From NCBI RefSeq assembly GCF_010731795.1, contig NZ_AP022591.1, positions 1 to 64,000 of the forward strand: DNA of 64,000 bases, given 5' to 3'. Shown here piece by piece: positions 45,001 through 53,107 of this stretch (position 1 is the stretch's first letter; the number at the start of each line of letters is the position of its first letter). The position numbers were made by a program, and so were the translations under genes. The stretch is from Mycolicibacterium celeriflavum. Lineage in GTDB: Bacteria > Actinomycetota > Actinomycetes > Mycobacteriales > Mycobacteriaceae. A model generated the notes under the pieces. That model had not been told where the DNA came from. It did not search any database and saw nothing but the letters and a program-made list of their open reading frames with translations.

Positions 45001-45411
45001 GTGGACGATGACAAAGCGCAGATCACCGAGGTGCTCATCCGCTACGCGACCGGAATCGACTCTAAGGACTGGGCGCTGTTTCGCACATGCTGGGCCGACG
45101 ACGTCGACATCGACTACGGCGACCTCGGTCGGCACAACGATCCCGACGACTTCACCACGCTGATGGAGCAGATCCACGGCGGCATGGGGCAGACGTATCA
45201 CCGCATCTCCAACGCGGTGGTGCACGTCGACGGGAACAGCGCGACGGCGCGGTCCTACGTGCACGCGATACTGCAGGCGGTCCCCGGGGATTCGGCGAGC
45301 TGGATCGACGCGCTCGGCCACTACGACGACGAACTCGCCCGCACCGCCGAGGGATGGCGCATCGTCAAGCGCACCACCAACATCGCGCGGGTGATGAGCG
45401 CGGCGCAGTGA
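45001..45411 (+). CDS. SnoaL-like (nuclear transport factor 2 fold) protein
   Basis: 136 residues, GTG start. It reads KAQITEVLIRYATGIDSKDWALFRTCWADDVDIDYGD, then AVVHVDGNSATARSYVHAILQ and WIDALGHYDDELARTAEGWRIVKRTTN, the SnoaL-like/bile-acid 7-alpha-dehydratase fold. Members act as isomerases, dehydratases or cyclases on polycyclic substrates. The stop overlaps the SDR start (GTGA). Confidence 0.85.
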   Translation: MDDDKAQITEVLIRYATGIDSKDWALFRTCWADDVDIDYGDLGRHNDPDDFTTLMEQIHGGMGQTYHRISNAVVHVDGNSATARSYVHAILQAVPGDSASWIDALGHYDDELARTAEGWRIVKRTTNIARVMSAAQ

Positions 45412-46211
45412 CGTCCGAGTTCGCCGCGCGGTACGGGCCGTGGGCCGTGATCGCCGGAGCGTCGGAGGGTATCGGTGCCGCGCTGGCCGACCAGTTGGCC
45501 GAACGCGGACTCGATGTCGTGCTGATCGCCCGCAACGGCCCCCTGCTCGAGGAGGTCGCCGCCCGGCTCCGCGATCGACACGGCGTCCAGACCCGTGTCG
45601 TCGTCCAGGACCTGACCTCGCCCGACGTGGTGACGCAGCTGGCCGCGGCCACCGACGACCTCGAGATCGGGCTGCTGGTCTACAACGCCGGCGCCTCCGA
45701 CCGCACGAACACGTTCCTGGACAACGAGATCGACTACTCGCTCAAACAGGTGGCGCTGGACTGCGTCGGGCCGATGGGTTTGGCCCATCACTTCGGCTCG
45801 GCGATGCGGGCGCGCGGCCGCGGCGGCATCGTGATCGTCGCGTCGCTGGCCTGCCTGGCCGGCTCGGCCACTCTCGCGGTGTACTCCGCGGTCAAGGCGT
45901 TCCAGCACACCTTCGCCGAAGGACTGTGGGCCGAGTTGCGCCCGCACAATGTCGATGTGTGTTGCACACCGCTCGGCATGACCTACACCCCGGCGTTGGC
46001 GCGGATGGGTGTCGAGCACGACCCGCAGACGCAGATGCGCTCCGAGGACGTCGCCCGCGAAATCATCGAAAACATCGGCAACGGGCCGACCTTCGTGGTG
46101 GGCGAGAACAACCGGGCGATGGCCCAGCAGGTGTGGACGGTCGACCGGCGCACACTCGTCGAGATGATCAGCGCGGCGTCAACGGATTTCGCCGCCAAGA
46201 GGAAGGGTTGA
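45408..46211 (+). CDS. Short-chain dehydrogenase/reductase
   Basis: 267 residues from GTG 45408. AVIAGASEGIGAALADQL cofactor motif, LLVYNAGASDRTN, IVIVASLACLAGSATLAVYSAVKAFQ with the Tyr-x3-Lys, and a C-terminal helical extension. The NNAG motif is YNAG and the Ser region is ASLAC, so the active-site serine is shifted but Tyr and Lys are present. Coupled with the SnoaL-like gene. Substrate unknown. Confidence 0.88.
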   Translation: MTSEFAARYGPWAVIAGASEGIGAALADQLAERGLDVVLIARNGPLLEEVAARLRDRHGVQTRVVVQDLTSPDVVTQLAAATDDLEIGLLVYNAGASDRTNTFLDNEIDYSLKQVALDCVGPMGLAHHFGSAMRARGRGGIVIVASLACLAGSATLAVYSAVKAFQHTFAEGLWAELRPHNVDVCCTPLGMTYTPALARMGVEHDPQTQMRSEDVAREIIENIGNGPTFVVGENNRAMAQQVWTVDRRTLVEMISAASTDFAAKRKG

Positions 46212-46212
46212 C

Positions 46213-46332
46213 ATGCGCGCGGTGGTGCTACGCGACGGCAAGCTCGACGTCCGTGAGACGGCCGATCCGGAACCCGGCCCCGGCGAGGCCGACGGCCGAC
46301 TCGCCCTCGTTGTGCACCACGGGGCGTCATGA
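46213..46332 (+). pseudogene. Remnant of a zinc-type medium-chain alcohol dehydrogenase N-terminus
   Basis: Codes for only 39 residues: MRAVVLRDGKLDVRETADPE followed by PGPGEADG, the usual first 27 or so residues of MDR/zinc alcohol dehydrogenases, then RLALVVHHGAS and a stop. The rest of the expected gene (about 320 residues) is absent; the stop overlaps the start of the VOC gene (ATGA). Either a deletion joined the ADH start to the VOC gene, or sequence was lost in assembly. Confidence 0.65.
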
Positions 46333-46850
46333 CGATCCTGCCCGGGCCGATCCGTCAGATCGGTTATGTCGTCACCGATATCGACCGGGCGATCGAGAGC
46401 TGGCTGGAGCTCGGTGTCGGCCCCTGGTTCGTCATGCGGAACCTGACGCTGGCCGCCCGATACCGGGGCGAGCCGTGTGAGATCACCCAGTCGCTGGCGC
46501 TGAGCAACAGCGGCGACATGCAGCTCGAGCTGATTCAGCAGCACAGCGAGGCGCCGAGCATCTTCACCGAGTTCCTCGACGCCAGCGGTGAGGGCTTTCA
46601 CCAGTTTGCTTACTGGGCAACTGATTTCGATGAAACCATGCAGGCCGTGGCCCGGGCCGGCTGGCCAGTCGTATGGTCGGGCGGCGAGGACGTCGGCACC
46701 CGCTTCGCCTACGTCGAACCACCCTCCAGCCCCGCACAGGTCATCGAGATCATGGAGCTCAACGAGGTTAACAGCGGCATGGCGCAGTTCGTCCGCGGTG
46801 CCGCCGAGAACTGGGATGGCAGCGAGCCGATCCGGGTGCTGGGCGGGTGA
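46329..46850 (+). CDS. VOC (glyoxalase/bleomycin resistance) superfamily protein
   Basis: 173 residues. PIRQIGYVVTDIDRAIESWLELGVGPWFV gives the N-terminal beta-alpha-beta module, SGDMQLELIQQHSEAPSIF and GFHQFAYWATDFDETMQ the second, with putative metal ligands His/Glu (ELIQQ, FHQF, EIMELNE). Family members include dioxygenases, epimerases and glyoxalases. The start overlaps the truncated ADH frame. A 62-bp palindromic element follows the stop. Confidence 0.85.
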   Translation: MTILPGPIRQIGYVVTDIDRAIESWLELGVGPWFVMRNLTLAARYRGEPCEITQSLALSNSGDMQLELIQQHSEAPSIFTEFLDASGEGFHQFAYWATDFDETMQAVARAGWPVVWSGGEDVGTRFAYVEPPSSPAQVIEIMELNEVNSGMAQFVRGAAENWDGSEPIRVLGG

Positions 46851-46856
46851 CCCGCG

Positions 46857-46918
46857 CGCGAGCGTGCGCAAAGTGATGAAAATCTGCGGTGTGTCATGTG
46901 CAGACATGCACGCTCGCG
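46857..46918. repeat. 62-bp inverted-repeat-bounded intergenic element, copy B
   Basis: Ends CGCGAGCGTGCG (46857-46868) and TGCACGCTCGCG (46907-46918), 11 of 12 paired. Same length as copies A and C, and aligned with copy A along most of its length (both read TGCGCAAA near the left end and have an inner GTGT...ACA(T/C) stem). Lies between convergent VOC and enoyl-CoA hydratase genes. Confidence 0.8.
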
Positions 46919-46932
46919 GAAACGACTGAGAG

Positions 46933-47649
46933 CTATTTGGCGCGGTTCATCGCCTTGTCGGCGGCCGCCCAATGCTCGTCGGACACCCACAGCCGCGCGA
47001 ACGCGTCGACGGCCTCGTCGGTGGAGGCGCCCTTCATCACACGCTTGATCTCGCCCGCCGCACGGTGCGCGAGTTGGCGGGCGATCGCGCGCCACTCGTC
47101 GTCGAACGACTCGCGCGCCAGCACCCGGTCGATCAAGCCGATCCGCTCGGCCTCGGCGGCCGAAAGGATGGTGCCGGTACCGGCGAGCAGCAGCGCCTTG
47201 CTGTAGCCGACGAGCGGCACCAACCGCTCGGCTCCGCCCCATGCCGGCATGATCTCGAGCGCCACCTGGTTGAAGCCGATCTTGATGTCGGATGCGGCCA
47301 GGCGAATGTCGGCCGCGACGGCGAACTCCGCGCCGCCGCCGAGCGCGTGCCCGTTGAGGACGGCGACGGTGACGCCGGGGAAGGTTGCGATGCGGTCGCA
47401 CACCGAACGCATGCGCCGTGCCATGGCGGCCGCATCGGCCTCGGTGCGCAGCGCGGCCAGGAGTTTGAGATCGCCGCCCGACACGAAAGCGCGATCGCCG
47501 GCGCCTTTGACCACCAGTGCCGTGGCGCCCTGTGCTCCGTCGAGCGCGGTATGCAGCTGCTCCATGGTCTCCGGTGCGATCGCATTGCGTGCCTGCGGGC
47601 GATCGATGGTGATGACCGCCAAACCGTCGTCCAACTCGAGGTCGACCAT
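46933..47649 (-). CDS. Enoyl-CoA hydratase/isomerase family protein
   Basis: 238 residues from ATG 47649. VITIDRPQARNAI, oxyanion loop DRAFVSGGDLKLL, GHALGGGAEFAVAADIRLA and MPAWGGAERLVPLVG. The usual catalytic Glu position before GG is partly preserved in the last motif. An extended upstream frame through the acyl-CoA synthetase gene is antisense artefact. Divergent from that synthetase and shares a promoter region with it. Confidence 0.9.
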   Translation of the reverse strand: MVDLELDDGLAVITIDRPQARNAIAPETMEQLHTALDGAQGATALVVKGAGDRAFVSGGDLKLLAALRTEADAAAMARRMRSVCDRIATFPGVTVAVLNGHALGGGAEFAVAADIRLAASDIKIGFNQVALEIMPAWGGAERLVPLVGYSKALLLAGTGTILSAAEAERIGLIDRVLARESFDDEWRAIARQLAHRAAGEIKRVMKGASTDEAVDAFARLWVSDEHWAAADKAMNRAK

Positions 47650-47667
47650 CAAACGTTCTCCATTTGC

Positions 47668-47704
47668 GGTATTGGCATTCTCGAAATCAGAGAATAACAT
47701 CGCC
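47668..47704. promoter_or_regulatory. Candidate tandem operator pair, 22-bp spacing
   Basis: GGTATTGGCATTCTC (47668-47682) and GAGAATAACATCGCC (47690-47704), each 9 of 12 with one perfect half, start 22 bp apart. Inner halves form a perfect ATTCTC-7-GAGAAT repeat at 47677-47695. A further GTTCTC half at 47655 continues the 22-bp phase. Divergent promoter of hydratase and acyl-CoA synthetase. Confidence 0.55.
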
Positions 47705-47739
47705 TCGAGTCGGAGCTGCCGCCCAAGTGTGGGGAGTCC

Positions 47740-49287
47740 ATGCGCAACATTCCGGTCGAGCTGACCAAACGCTACGAGGAAGAAGGCTGGTGGACCCCCG
47801 AAACGCTCGGTGAGTTGTTGGCCCGCAATCTGGCCGCACATCCGGACATCGGGTTTTGGGTGCACTCCGATGTGCGTCCGTTCGCCGGCACCTTCGCCGA
47901 CGTCGAGTTGCGGGCCCGACGCCTGGCTGCGGGCCTGCGCAAGCGGGGGGTGGGACCGGGCGATGTGGTCGCGCTGCAGCTGCCCAACTGGATGGAGGCT
48001 GCGGTCGCGTTCTGGGCGTCCACGTTCCTGGGCGCGGTCGTGGTGCCGATCGTGCACTTCTACGGCCGCAAGGAACTCGGCCACATCCTGTCGACGTCGC
48101 GGCCGAAGGTCTTCATCACTGCACGGGAGTTCGGTCGGATGGCGTTCCAGCCGGACCTGGCCGCGGCCGTGCCGATCGTCGGCCTGGTGGGAGAGCTCAG
48201 CTTCGACGAGCTTCTCGACGACGAGCCGATGACAGGGACGCTGTCGGCCGATCCGGCGGGCCCTGCGTTGATCGCGTTCACCTCGGGGACCACGAACAAC
48301 CCGAAAGGCGTTGTGCACAGCCATCAGACGCTGGGTTTCGAAACCCGGCAGCTGCTGGAGAACTACCCCAAGGACCGCGGCAGGCAGTTGACCGCGACGC
48401 CGGTGGGGCACTTCATCGGCATGGTCGGCGCGTTTCTCATCCCGGTGCTCGAGGGTGCGTCGATCGACCTGTGCGACGTGTGGGATCCCGGCAAGGTGCT
48501 CGAACTCATGGAGGCTGAGGGCATTTCGATCGGCGGCGGGCCGCCGTACTTCGTCACCAGCCTGCTCGACCATCCGAACTGCACAGACGCGCATCGCTCC
48601 CGGTTCACCACCGTCGGCCTCGGCGGATCCACCGTTCCGGCTGCGGTGACCCGCCGGCTTGCCGACATGGGCTTCTTCGTGTTCCGGTCCTACGGCAGCA
48701 CCGAGCATCCGTCGATCACGGGATCCAGGCCGACGGCGCCGGAGGACAAGCGGCTCTACACCGACGGCGATCCGCGTCCCGGCGTGGAGATCAAGCTCAC
48801 CGAGGACGGCGAAATCCTTTCGCGCGGACCGGATCTGTGCCTCGGCTACACCGACGAGGCGCTGACCGCGCGGGCGTTCGACGACGAGGGCTGGTACCAC
48901 ACCGGCGACATCGGCGTGCTGGACGACGACGGTTATCTCACCATCACCGACCGCAAGGCCGACGTCATCATCCGCGGCGGGGAGAACATCTCCGCCCTCG
49001 AGGTCGAAGAGGTGCTGTTGAGCATGCCGAGCGTCGCAGAGGCAGTCGTGGTGGCCGCACCCGACGACCGGCTGGGGGAGCGGGCGGCCGCGGTGCTGCG
49101 CATCCGCGACGGCCATGACATGCCGACGCTGGACGAGGTGCGCGCGCACTTCAAGGCCGCGGGCGTCGCGATCCAGAAGTGGCCGGAGGAGCTGCACCGG
49201 ATCCCGGAGGGGCAGGACTATCCGCGCACGGCCAGCGGCAAGGTGCAGAAGTTCCGCGTCCGTGACGAGGTGCGGCGTGCGCGGTGA
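47740..49287 (+). CDS. AMP-dependent acyl-CoA synthetase (FadD-like)
   Basis: 515 residues. P-loop-like motif ALIAFTSGTTNNPKGVVHSH near residue 185, FRSYGSTEHPSITGS (A5-type), YHTGDIGVLDDDGYLTITDRKADVIIRGG hinge region and the C-terminal lysine in TASGKVQKF. Activates a carboxylic acid with ATP and CoA. The overall pattern recalls cyclohexanecarboxylate-type ligases (inference). ATG 47740. Confidence 0.92.
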   Translation: MRNIPVELTKRYEEEGWWTPETLGELLARNLAAHPDIGFWVHSDVRPFAGTFADVELRARRLAAGLRKRGVGPGDVVALQLPNWMEAAVAFWASTFLGAVVVPIVHFYGRKELGHILSTSRPKVFITAREFGRMAFQPDLAAAVPIVGLVGELSFDELLDDEPMTGTLSADPAGPALIAFTSGTTNNPKGVVHSHQTLGFETRQLLENYPKDRGRQLTATPVGHFIGMVGAFLIPVLEGASIDLCDVWDPGKVLELMEAEGISIGGGPPYFVTSLLDHPNCTDAHRSRFTTVGLGGSTVPAAVTRRLADMGFFVFRSYGSTEHPSITGSRPTAPEDKRLYTDGDPRPGVEIKLTEDGEILSRGPDLCLGYTDEALTARAFDDEGWYHTGDIGVLDDDGYLTITDRKADVIIRGGENISALEVEEVLLSMPSVAEAVVVAAPDDRLGERAAAVLRIRDGHDMPTLDEVRAHFKAAGVAIQKWPEELHRIPEGQDYPRTASGKVQKFRVRDEVRRAR

Positions 49288-49320
49288 CACAGCGCGCGGC
49301 GTTGCGATTCCGGCGTGAAT

Positions 49321-49335
49321 GAGAATAGGATTCTC
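49321..49335. promoter_or_regulatory. Candidate operator (GAGAATnnnATTCTC, perfect 12/12)
   Basis: GAGAATAGGATTCTC, a perfect 6-3-6 inverted repeat ending 22 bp before the ATG of the third amidohydrolase and just upstream of its AAAGGAG ribosome binding site. Binding here would block initiation. Confidence 0.6.
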
Positions 49336-49357
49336 CCGAGAGGAAAAGGAGTGTTCC

Positions 49358-50548
49358 ATGGGACAACTTTCACACCGGGTGGATATACCGTTTCCGCTGT
49401 TCGATGCGGACAACCACCTCTATGAGCCGCCGGAGGCGATGACCAAGTACCTCCCGAAGGAGTACAAGGACATCGTCCAGTACGTCGAGATCAACGGCCG
49501 CACCAAGATCGCGATCAAGGGACAGATCAGCAACTACATCCCGAACCCGACGTTCTCCCACGTCGCCAAGCCCGGCGCCTGGGAGGAGTACTTCAAGTTC
49601 GGTAACCCCGACGGGAAGAGCAAGCGCGAACTCTTCGGTGAGCCGATGCGGTCCATCCCGGCGTTCTTCGAACCCGGGCCGCGGCTGGAGCTGATGAACG
49701 AGCTCGGCGTCGACCGCTCGCTGATGTTCCCGACGCTGGCGAGCCTCATCGAGGAGCGGTTGCGCGATGACCCGGTGGCGATCCACGTCATCATCCACTC
49801 GCTGAACCAGTGGCTCGACGAGGTCTGGGGTTTCAACTACCAGAACCGCATCTTCACCACCCCGGTGATCACGCTGCCGATCGTCGAGAAGGCGATCGAG
49901 GAGTTGGAGTGGGCGGTCAAGCGCGGCGCCCGCGCCATCCTCATCCGGCCGGCGCCGGTGCCCGGCTTCCGCGGTCCGCGGTCGTTCGCGCTGCCCGAGT
50001 TCGATCCGTTCTGGGAGCGGGTCGTCCACCACGACATCTTCGTCGGCATGCACTCCTCCGACAGCGGTTACTCCCGCTACACCTCGGAGTGGGACGGCGC
50101 TGCGCAGGAGATGCTGCCGTTCCAGACCAACGCGATGTCGATCCTCAACGAGTGGCGCCCGATCCAGGATGCCGTGGGCTCCTGGGTGATTCACGGGGCG
50201 CTGTTCCGGCATCCCAAGCTCAAGGTCGGCATCGTCGAGGCCGGTTCGAAGTGGATGTTCCCGCTGCTGGACTCGATGGCCGAGGTGTACAAGAAGGCCC
50301 CAGAGGCCTTCTTGGGCAACCCGGTCGAGGAGATCAAGAACCGCATCTACGTCAGCCCGTTCTACGAGGAGGGCATCGACGACCTGATCAACCTGATCGG
50401 CGTGGAGCAGGTGCTCTACGGCTCGGACTGGCCGCACCCGGAGGGTCTCGCGGAGCCGACCCACTACGTGACCGCGCTCGAGCACCTCTCGGTTGAGGAT
50501 CAGGCGAAGATCATGGGCGGCAACCTCGGCCGCCTCGTCACCGTGTGA
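49358..50548 (+). CDS. Amidohydrolase (ACMSD-like, amidohydrolase_2 family)
   Basis: 396 residues from ATG 49358, preceded by AAAGGAG at 6 nt. Metal motifs LFDADNHLYEPPEAM near residue 15, VGMHSSDSGYSRY mid-barrel, VGIVEAGSKWMFP and YGSDWPHPEGLAEP with the Asp. The N-terminal D-x-x-H arrangement and SDWPHPEG are the family standard, so this copy looks fully active, unlike the 10266 paralogue. It follows the acyl-CoA synthetase by 70 bp, with its own operator-like site. Confidence 0.92.
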   Translation: MGQLSHRVDIPFPLFDADNHLYEPPEAMTKYLPKEYKDIVQYVEINGRTKIAIKGQISNYIPNPTFSHVAKPGAWEEYFKFGNPDGKSKRELFGEPMRSIPAFFEPGPRLELMNELGVDRSLMFPTLASLIEERLRDDPVAIHVIIHSLNQWLDEVWGFNYQNRIFTTPVITLPIVEKAIEELEWAVKRGARAILIRPAPVPGFRGPRSFALPEFDPFWERVVHHDIFVGMHSSDSGYSRYTSEWDGAAQEMLPFQTNAMSILNEWRPIQDAVGSWVIHGALFRHPKLKVGIVEAGSKWMFPLLDSMAEVYKKAPEAFLGNPVEEIKNRIYVSPFYEEGIDDLINLIGVEQVLYGSDWPHPEGLAEPTHYVTALEHLSVEDQAKIMGGNLGRLVTV

Positions 50549-50594
50549 CGTACCGAAACACCGCGCTACGACGATCAAGGGCGCCCCGCGCCCG

Positions 50595-52067
50595 ATGAGG
50601 AGTAGCGCCATCAACACCTGGGAGACCATCCCCGAGATGGTCTTGAGCGCAGCGGACCGGTTCGGCGATGCGGAAGCTGTCGTCGACGGTCCGCTGCGCT
50701 TGTCCTTCACCGAGTTGGTGCAGCGAATTCGTTGCGCCGCAGGAGCTTTCACCGAACTCGGCATCGACAAGGGCGATCGGGTCGCGATCTGGGCGCCCAA
50801 CTCGGCGAACTGGATCGTCGCGGCCTTCGGCCTGTTGAGTGCCGGCGGTGTGCTCGTTCCCGTCAACACCCGGTTCAAGCCGGACGAGGCGGCCGACATC
50901 ATCTGCCGCAGCGGCGCCAAGGCCGTGCTGGTGCAGAAGGATTTTCTCGGGCTGGACTATTCGGGTCCGACGGGTGTGCCGGTGATCGACCTGGTTTCGG
51001 GCTTCCTGGCGTCGGGGGTGGCGTCCGATCGAGTCGGCGACCTGAGGGGCACCGACATCGCCGACGTCATCTTCACGTCTGGCACCACCGGTAGGCCCAA
51101 GGGCGCGATGATGAACCACCGGCAGACGCTGCGGGCCTACGAGGAGTGGGCGACCCTCGCGGATCTCCGCGAAGGCGACCGCTATCTGATGATCAATCCG
51201 TACTTCCATACGTTCGGGCTCAAAGCCGGGCTCGTTGCGTCCTTCCTGCGCGGCGCGACGATGCTTCCGGTGGCCGCATTCGACGTCGACCGGGTCGTCG
51301 ATCTCGTCGAGCAGGAACGCATCACGATGCTGCCCGGCCCGCCCACGCTGTACCACTCGCTGCTGACCGTCGCCGACAAGGACCGGCTCGCGACCCTGCG
51401 GGCGGGGGTGACCGGCGCGGCCGACATCCCGGTGGAACTGATCCGTCGCATCCGCCACGAGTTGCCCTTCCAGTCCCTGATGACCGGCTACGGGCTCACC
51501 GAGGCGGGCAACGTGACGCTGTCGCGGCCCGGGGACACCCCCGAGGAGGTCGCGACCACGGCCGGCTTGCCGTGCGAGGACGTGGACGTCCGCATCGCCG
51601 GCGACGGCGAGGTGCTGGTGCGCGGTTACAACGTCATGCAGGGCTACCTCGACGACCCCGCCGCGACGGCCGAGGCCATCGACTCCGACGGTTTCCTGCA
51701 CACCGGCGATCTCGGTGAGTTCACCGAGTCGGGACGGTTGCGGATCGTGGGCCGCAAGAAGGACATGTTCATCGTCGGCGGCTTCAACGCCTATCCCGCG
51801 GAAATCGAGGGTTTCCTGCTCGAACATCCGGCGGTCGCCCAGGCCGCGGTGATCGGCGTGCCCGATGACCGGATGGGCCAGGTCGGCAAGGCGTTCATCG
51901 TGCGCAATCCGGGTCACGACGGCGTCACGGCAGAGGATCTCATTTCGTGGAGCCGGGAGCGAATGGCGGGCTTCAAAGTGCCGCGCTCTGTAGAGTTCCT
52001 CGACAGGTTGCCGTTGAATGCCACCGGCAAGGTGATGAAGGACCGCCTTCAGGACAATCACGGCTGA
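50595..52067 (+). CDS. Acyl-CoA synthetase, FadD3-like
   Basis: 490 residues from ATG 50595. IADVIFTSGTTGRPKGAMMNH (ATP-binding), MINPYFHTFGLKAG, MTGYGLTEAGNVTLS, FLHTGDLGEFTESGRLRIVGRKKDMFIVGGFNAYPAEIEG-type hinge, and LNATGKVMKD with the catalytic Lys. Among mycobacterial FadDs the pattern YFHTFGLKAG and the short length recall FadD3, which activates the steroid-derived HIP acid, but the real substrate is unknown. Starts 46 bp after the amidohydrolase stop. Confidence 0.92.
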   Translation: MRSSAINTWETIPEMVLSAADRFGDAEAVVDGPLRLSFTELVQRIRCAAGAFTELGIDKGDRVAIWAPNSANWIVAAFGLLSAGGVLVPVNTRFKPDEAADIICRSGAKAVLVQKDFLGLDYSGPTGVPVIDLVSGFLASGVASDRVGDLRGTDIADVIFTSGTTGRPKGAMMNHRQTLRAYEEWATLADLREGDRYLMINPYFHTFGLKAGLVASFLRGATMLPVAAFDVDRVVDLVEQERITMLPGPPTLYHSLLTVADKDRLATLRAGVTGAADIPVELIRRIRHELPFQSLMTGYGLTEAGNVTLSRPGDTPEEVATTAGLPCEDVDVRIAGDGEVLVRGYNVMQGYLDDPAATAEAIDSDGFLHTGDLGEFTESGRLRIVGRKKDMFIVGGFNAYPAEIEGFLLEHPAVAQAAVIGVPDDRMGQVGKAFIVRNPGHDGVTAEDLISWSRERMAGFKVPRSVEFLDRLPLNATGKVMKDRLQDNHG

Positions 52068-52161
52068 GCGTGCGCACAGCCTGTAAATAACATTTCCGCA
52101 GGAAAGCGGCGTTTGCCGGGCGGTGCGGACGCGGGTATCGTCGCGGCGATACTCAAAATTG

Positions 52162-52176
52162 GATAATGACATTCTC
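52162..52176. promoter_or_regulatory. Candidate operator (GAGAATnnnATTCTC family, 11/12)
   Basis: GATAATGACATTCTC, 11 of 12. An ATACTC half-site at 52149-52154 sits 22 bp upstream in phase. Ends 31 bp before the GTG of the first Mam-like gene. Confidence 0.55.
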
Positions 52177-52207
52177 ATGATTGATGCATGAAGCAGAGGA
52201 GGTCGCT

Positions 52208-53107
52208 GTGCCGTCTTTCAGGCGCCGCGCGTCGGTGATCGACGCTGATCGCGTCGCACAGCCGCCGCAGGACGACCCTGAGCAGCGGCCAGCGGATTCG
52301 GAAGAGGTGCTCGCCCTCGCCGAGGAGGCCGAGGCTGAAGCGGCGGAGGCCGAGGCGATCGCCGCAGCCGCTCGCGCCCGGGCCAAGGCCATCCGGTTAC
52401 GCAGGCAGGCGGCCGAGGCGAAGACGACCGAGGTGGTTTCGGCGCCGGTCGAGGAGACCGACGCGAAGCTCGACGAACCGCTCGAGGAAACCGCCGACGC
52501 AACGGAGGCCGGACCCGAGGCTGCACCGAGCGAGCCCGCCGACGAGACGGCTGAGGACGCCGCCGTCGGTACCGACGAAGCGCAGGCACCGCCGAAGCGG
52601 TCCCGTCGGCTCCGGATGCCGCGGATCAGGTGGAAGATCGTCGCCGCAGTGCTGGCAATCATCCTCACCCTGGCATTCGCCGTCGCCAGCGGTTTCATGG
52701 TGTGGCATCACCGGCAGGCCGTCGAGGAACAAGAGCGCACCGCGGAGTTCGCCGCGGCGGCGCGACAGAGTGTCGTGACCCTGATGTCGCTGGACTTCAA
52801 CAAAGCCCAGGAAAACGTCAAACGCATCATCGACAACTCGACGGGGCAGTTCAAGGAGGACTTCGAGGCGCAGGCCGAGGACTTCGCCAGGGTCGCCAAA
52901 GATTCCAAGGTGGTCACCGAGGTCACCGTCAACGTCGCCGCGGTCAAGTCGATGACCGACAACAGCGCCACCGCGCTGGTGTCGGCCACCTCGCGGGTCA
53001 CCAACTCCGCGGGCGCCAATCAGGAGCCGCGCTCCTGGCGCCTGATGGTGGACCTGGTCCGGGAGGGTGACCAGATCAAGATGTCGAAAGTCGAGTTCGT
53101 ACCGTGA
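52208..53107 (+). CDS. Mce-associated membrane protein (Mam-like)
   Basis: 299 residues from GTG 52208, which has AGAGGAGG 5 nt upstream; ATG 52184 is an alternative. A long Glu/Ala-rich cytoplasmic coiled-coil-like region (EEVLALAEEAEAEAAEAEAI), a basic stretch KRSRRLRMPRIRWK, one transmembrane helix (IVAAVLAIILTLAFAVASGF near residue 150), then an extracytoplasmic domain (SVVTLMSLDFNKAQENVKRI, SWRLMVDLVREGDQIKMS) typical of Mam proteins, which stabilise or assist Mce transporters. Confidence 0.88.
   Translation: MPSFRRRASVIDADRVAQPPQDDPEQRPADSEEVLALAEEAEAEAAEAEAIAAAARARAKAIRLRRQAAEAKTTEVVSAPVEETDAKLDEPLEETADATEAGPEAAPSEPADETAEDAAVGTDEAQAPPKRSRRLRMPRIRWKIVAAVLAIILTLAFAVASGFMVWHHRQAVEEQERTAEFAAAARQSVVTLMSLDFNKAQENVKRIIDNSTGQFKEDFEAQAEDFARVAKDSKVVTEVTVNVAAVKSMTDNSATALVSATSRVTNSAGANQEPRSWRLMVDLVREGDQIKMSKVEFVP

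Noticed and set aside
46933..49413. Leftward 826-residue open frame
   Set aside because: The enoyl-CoA hydratase starts at 47649; upstream is antisense to the acyl-CoA synthetase.
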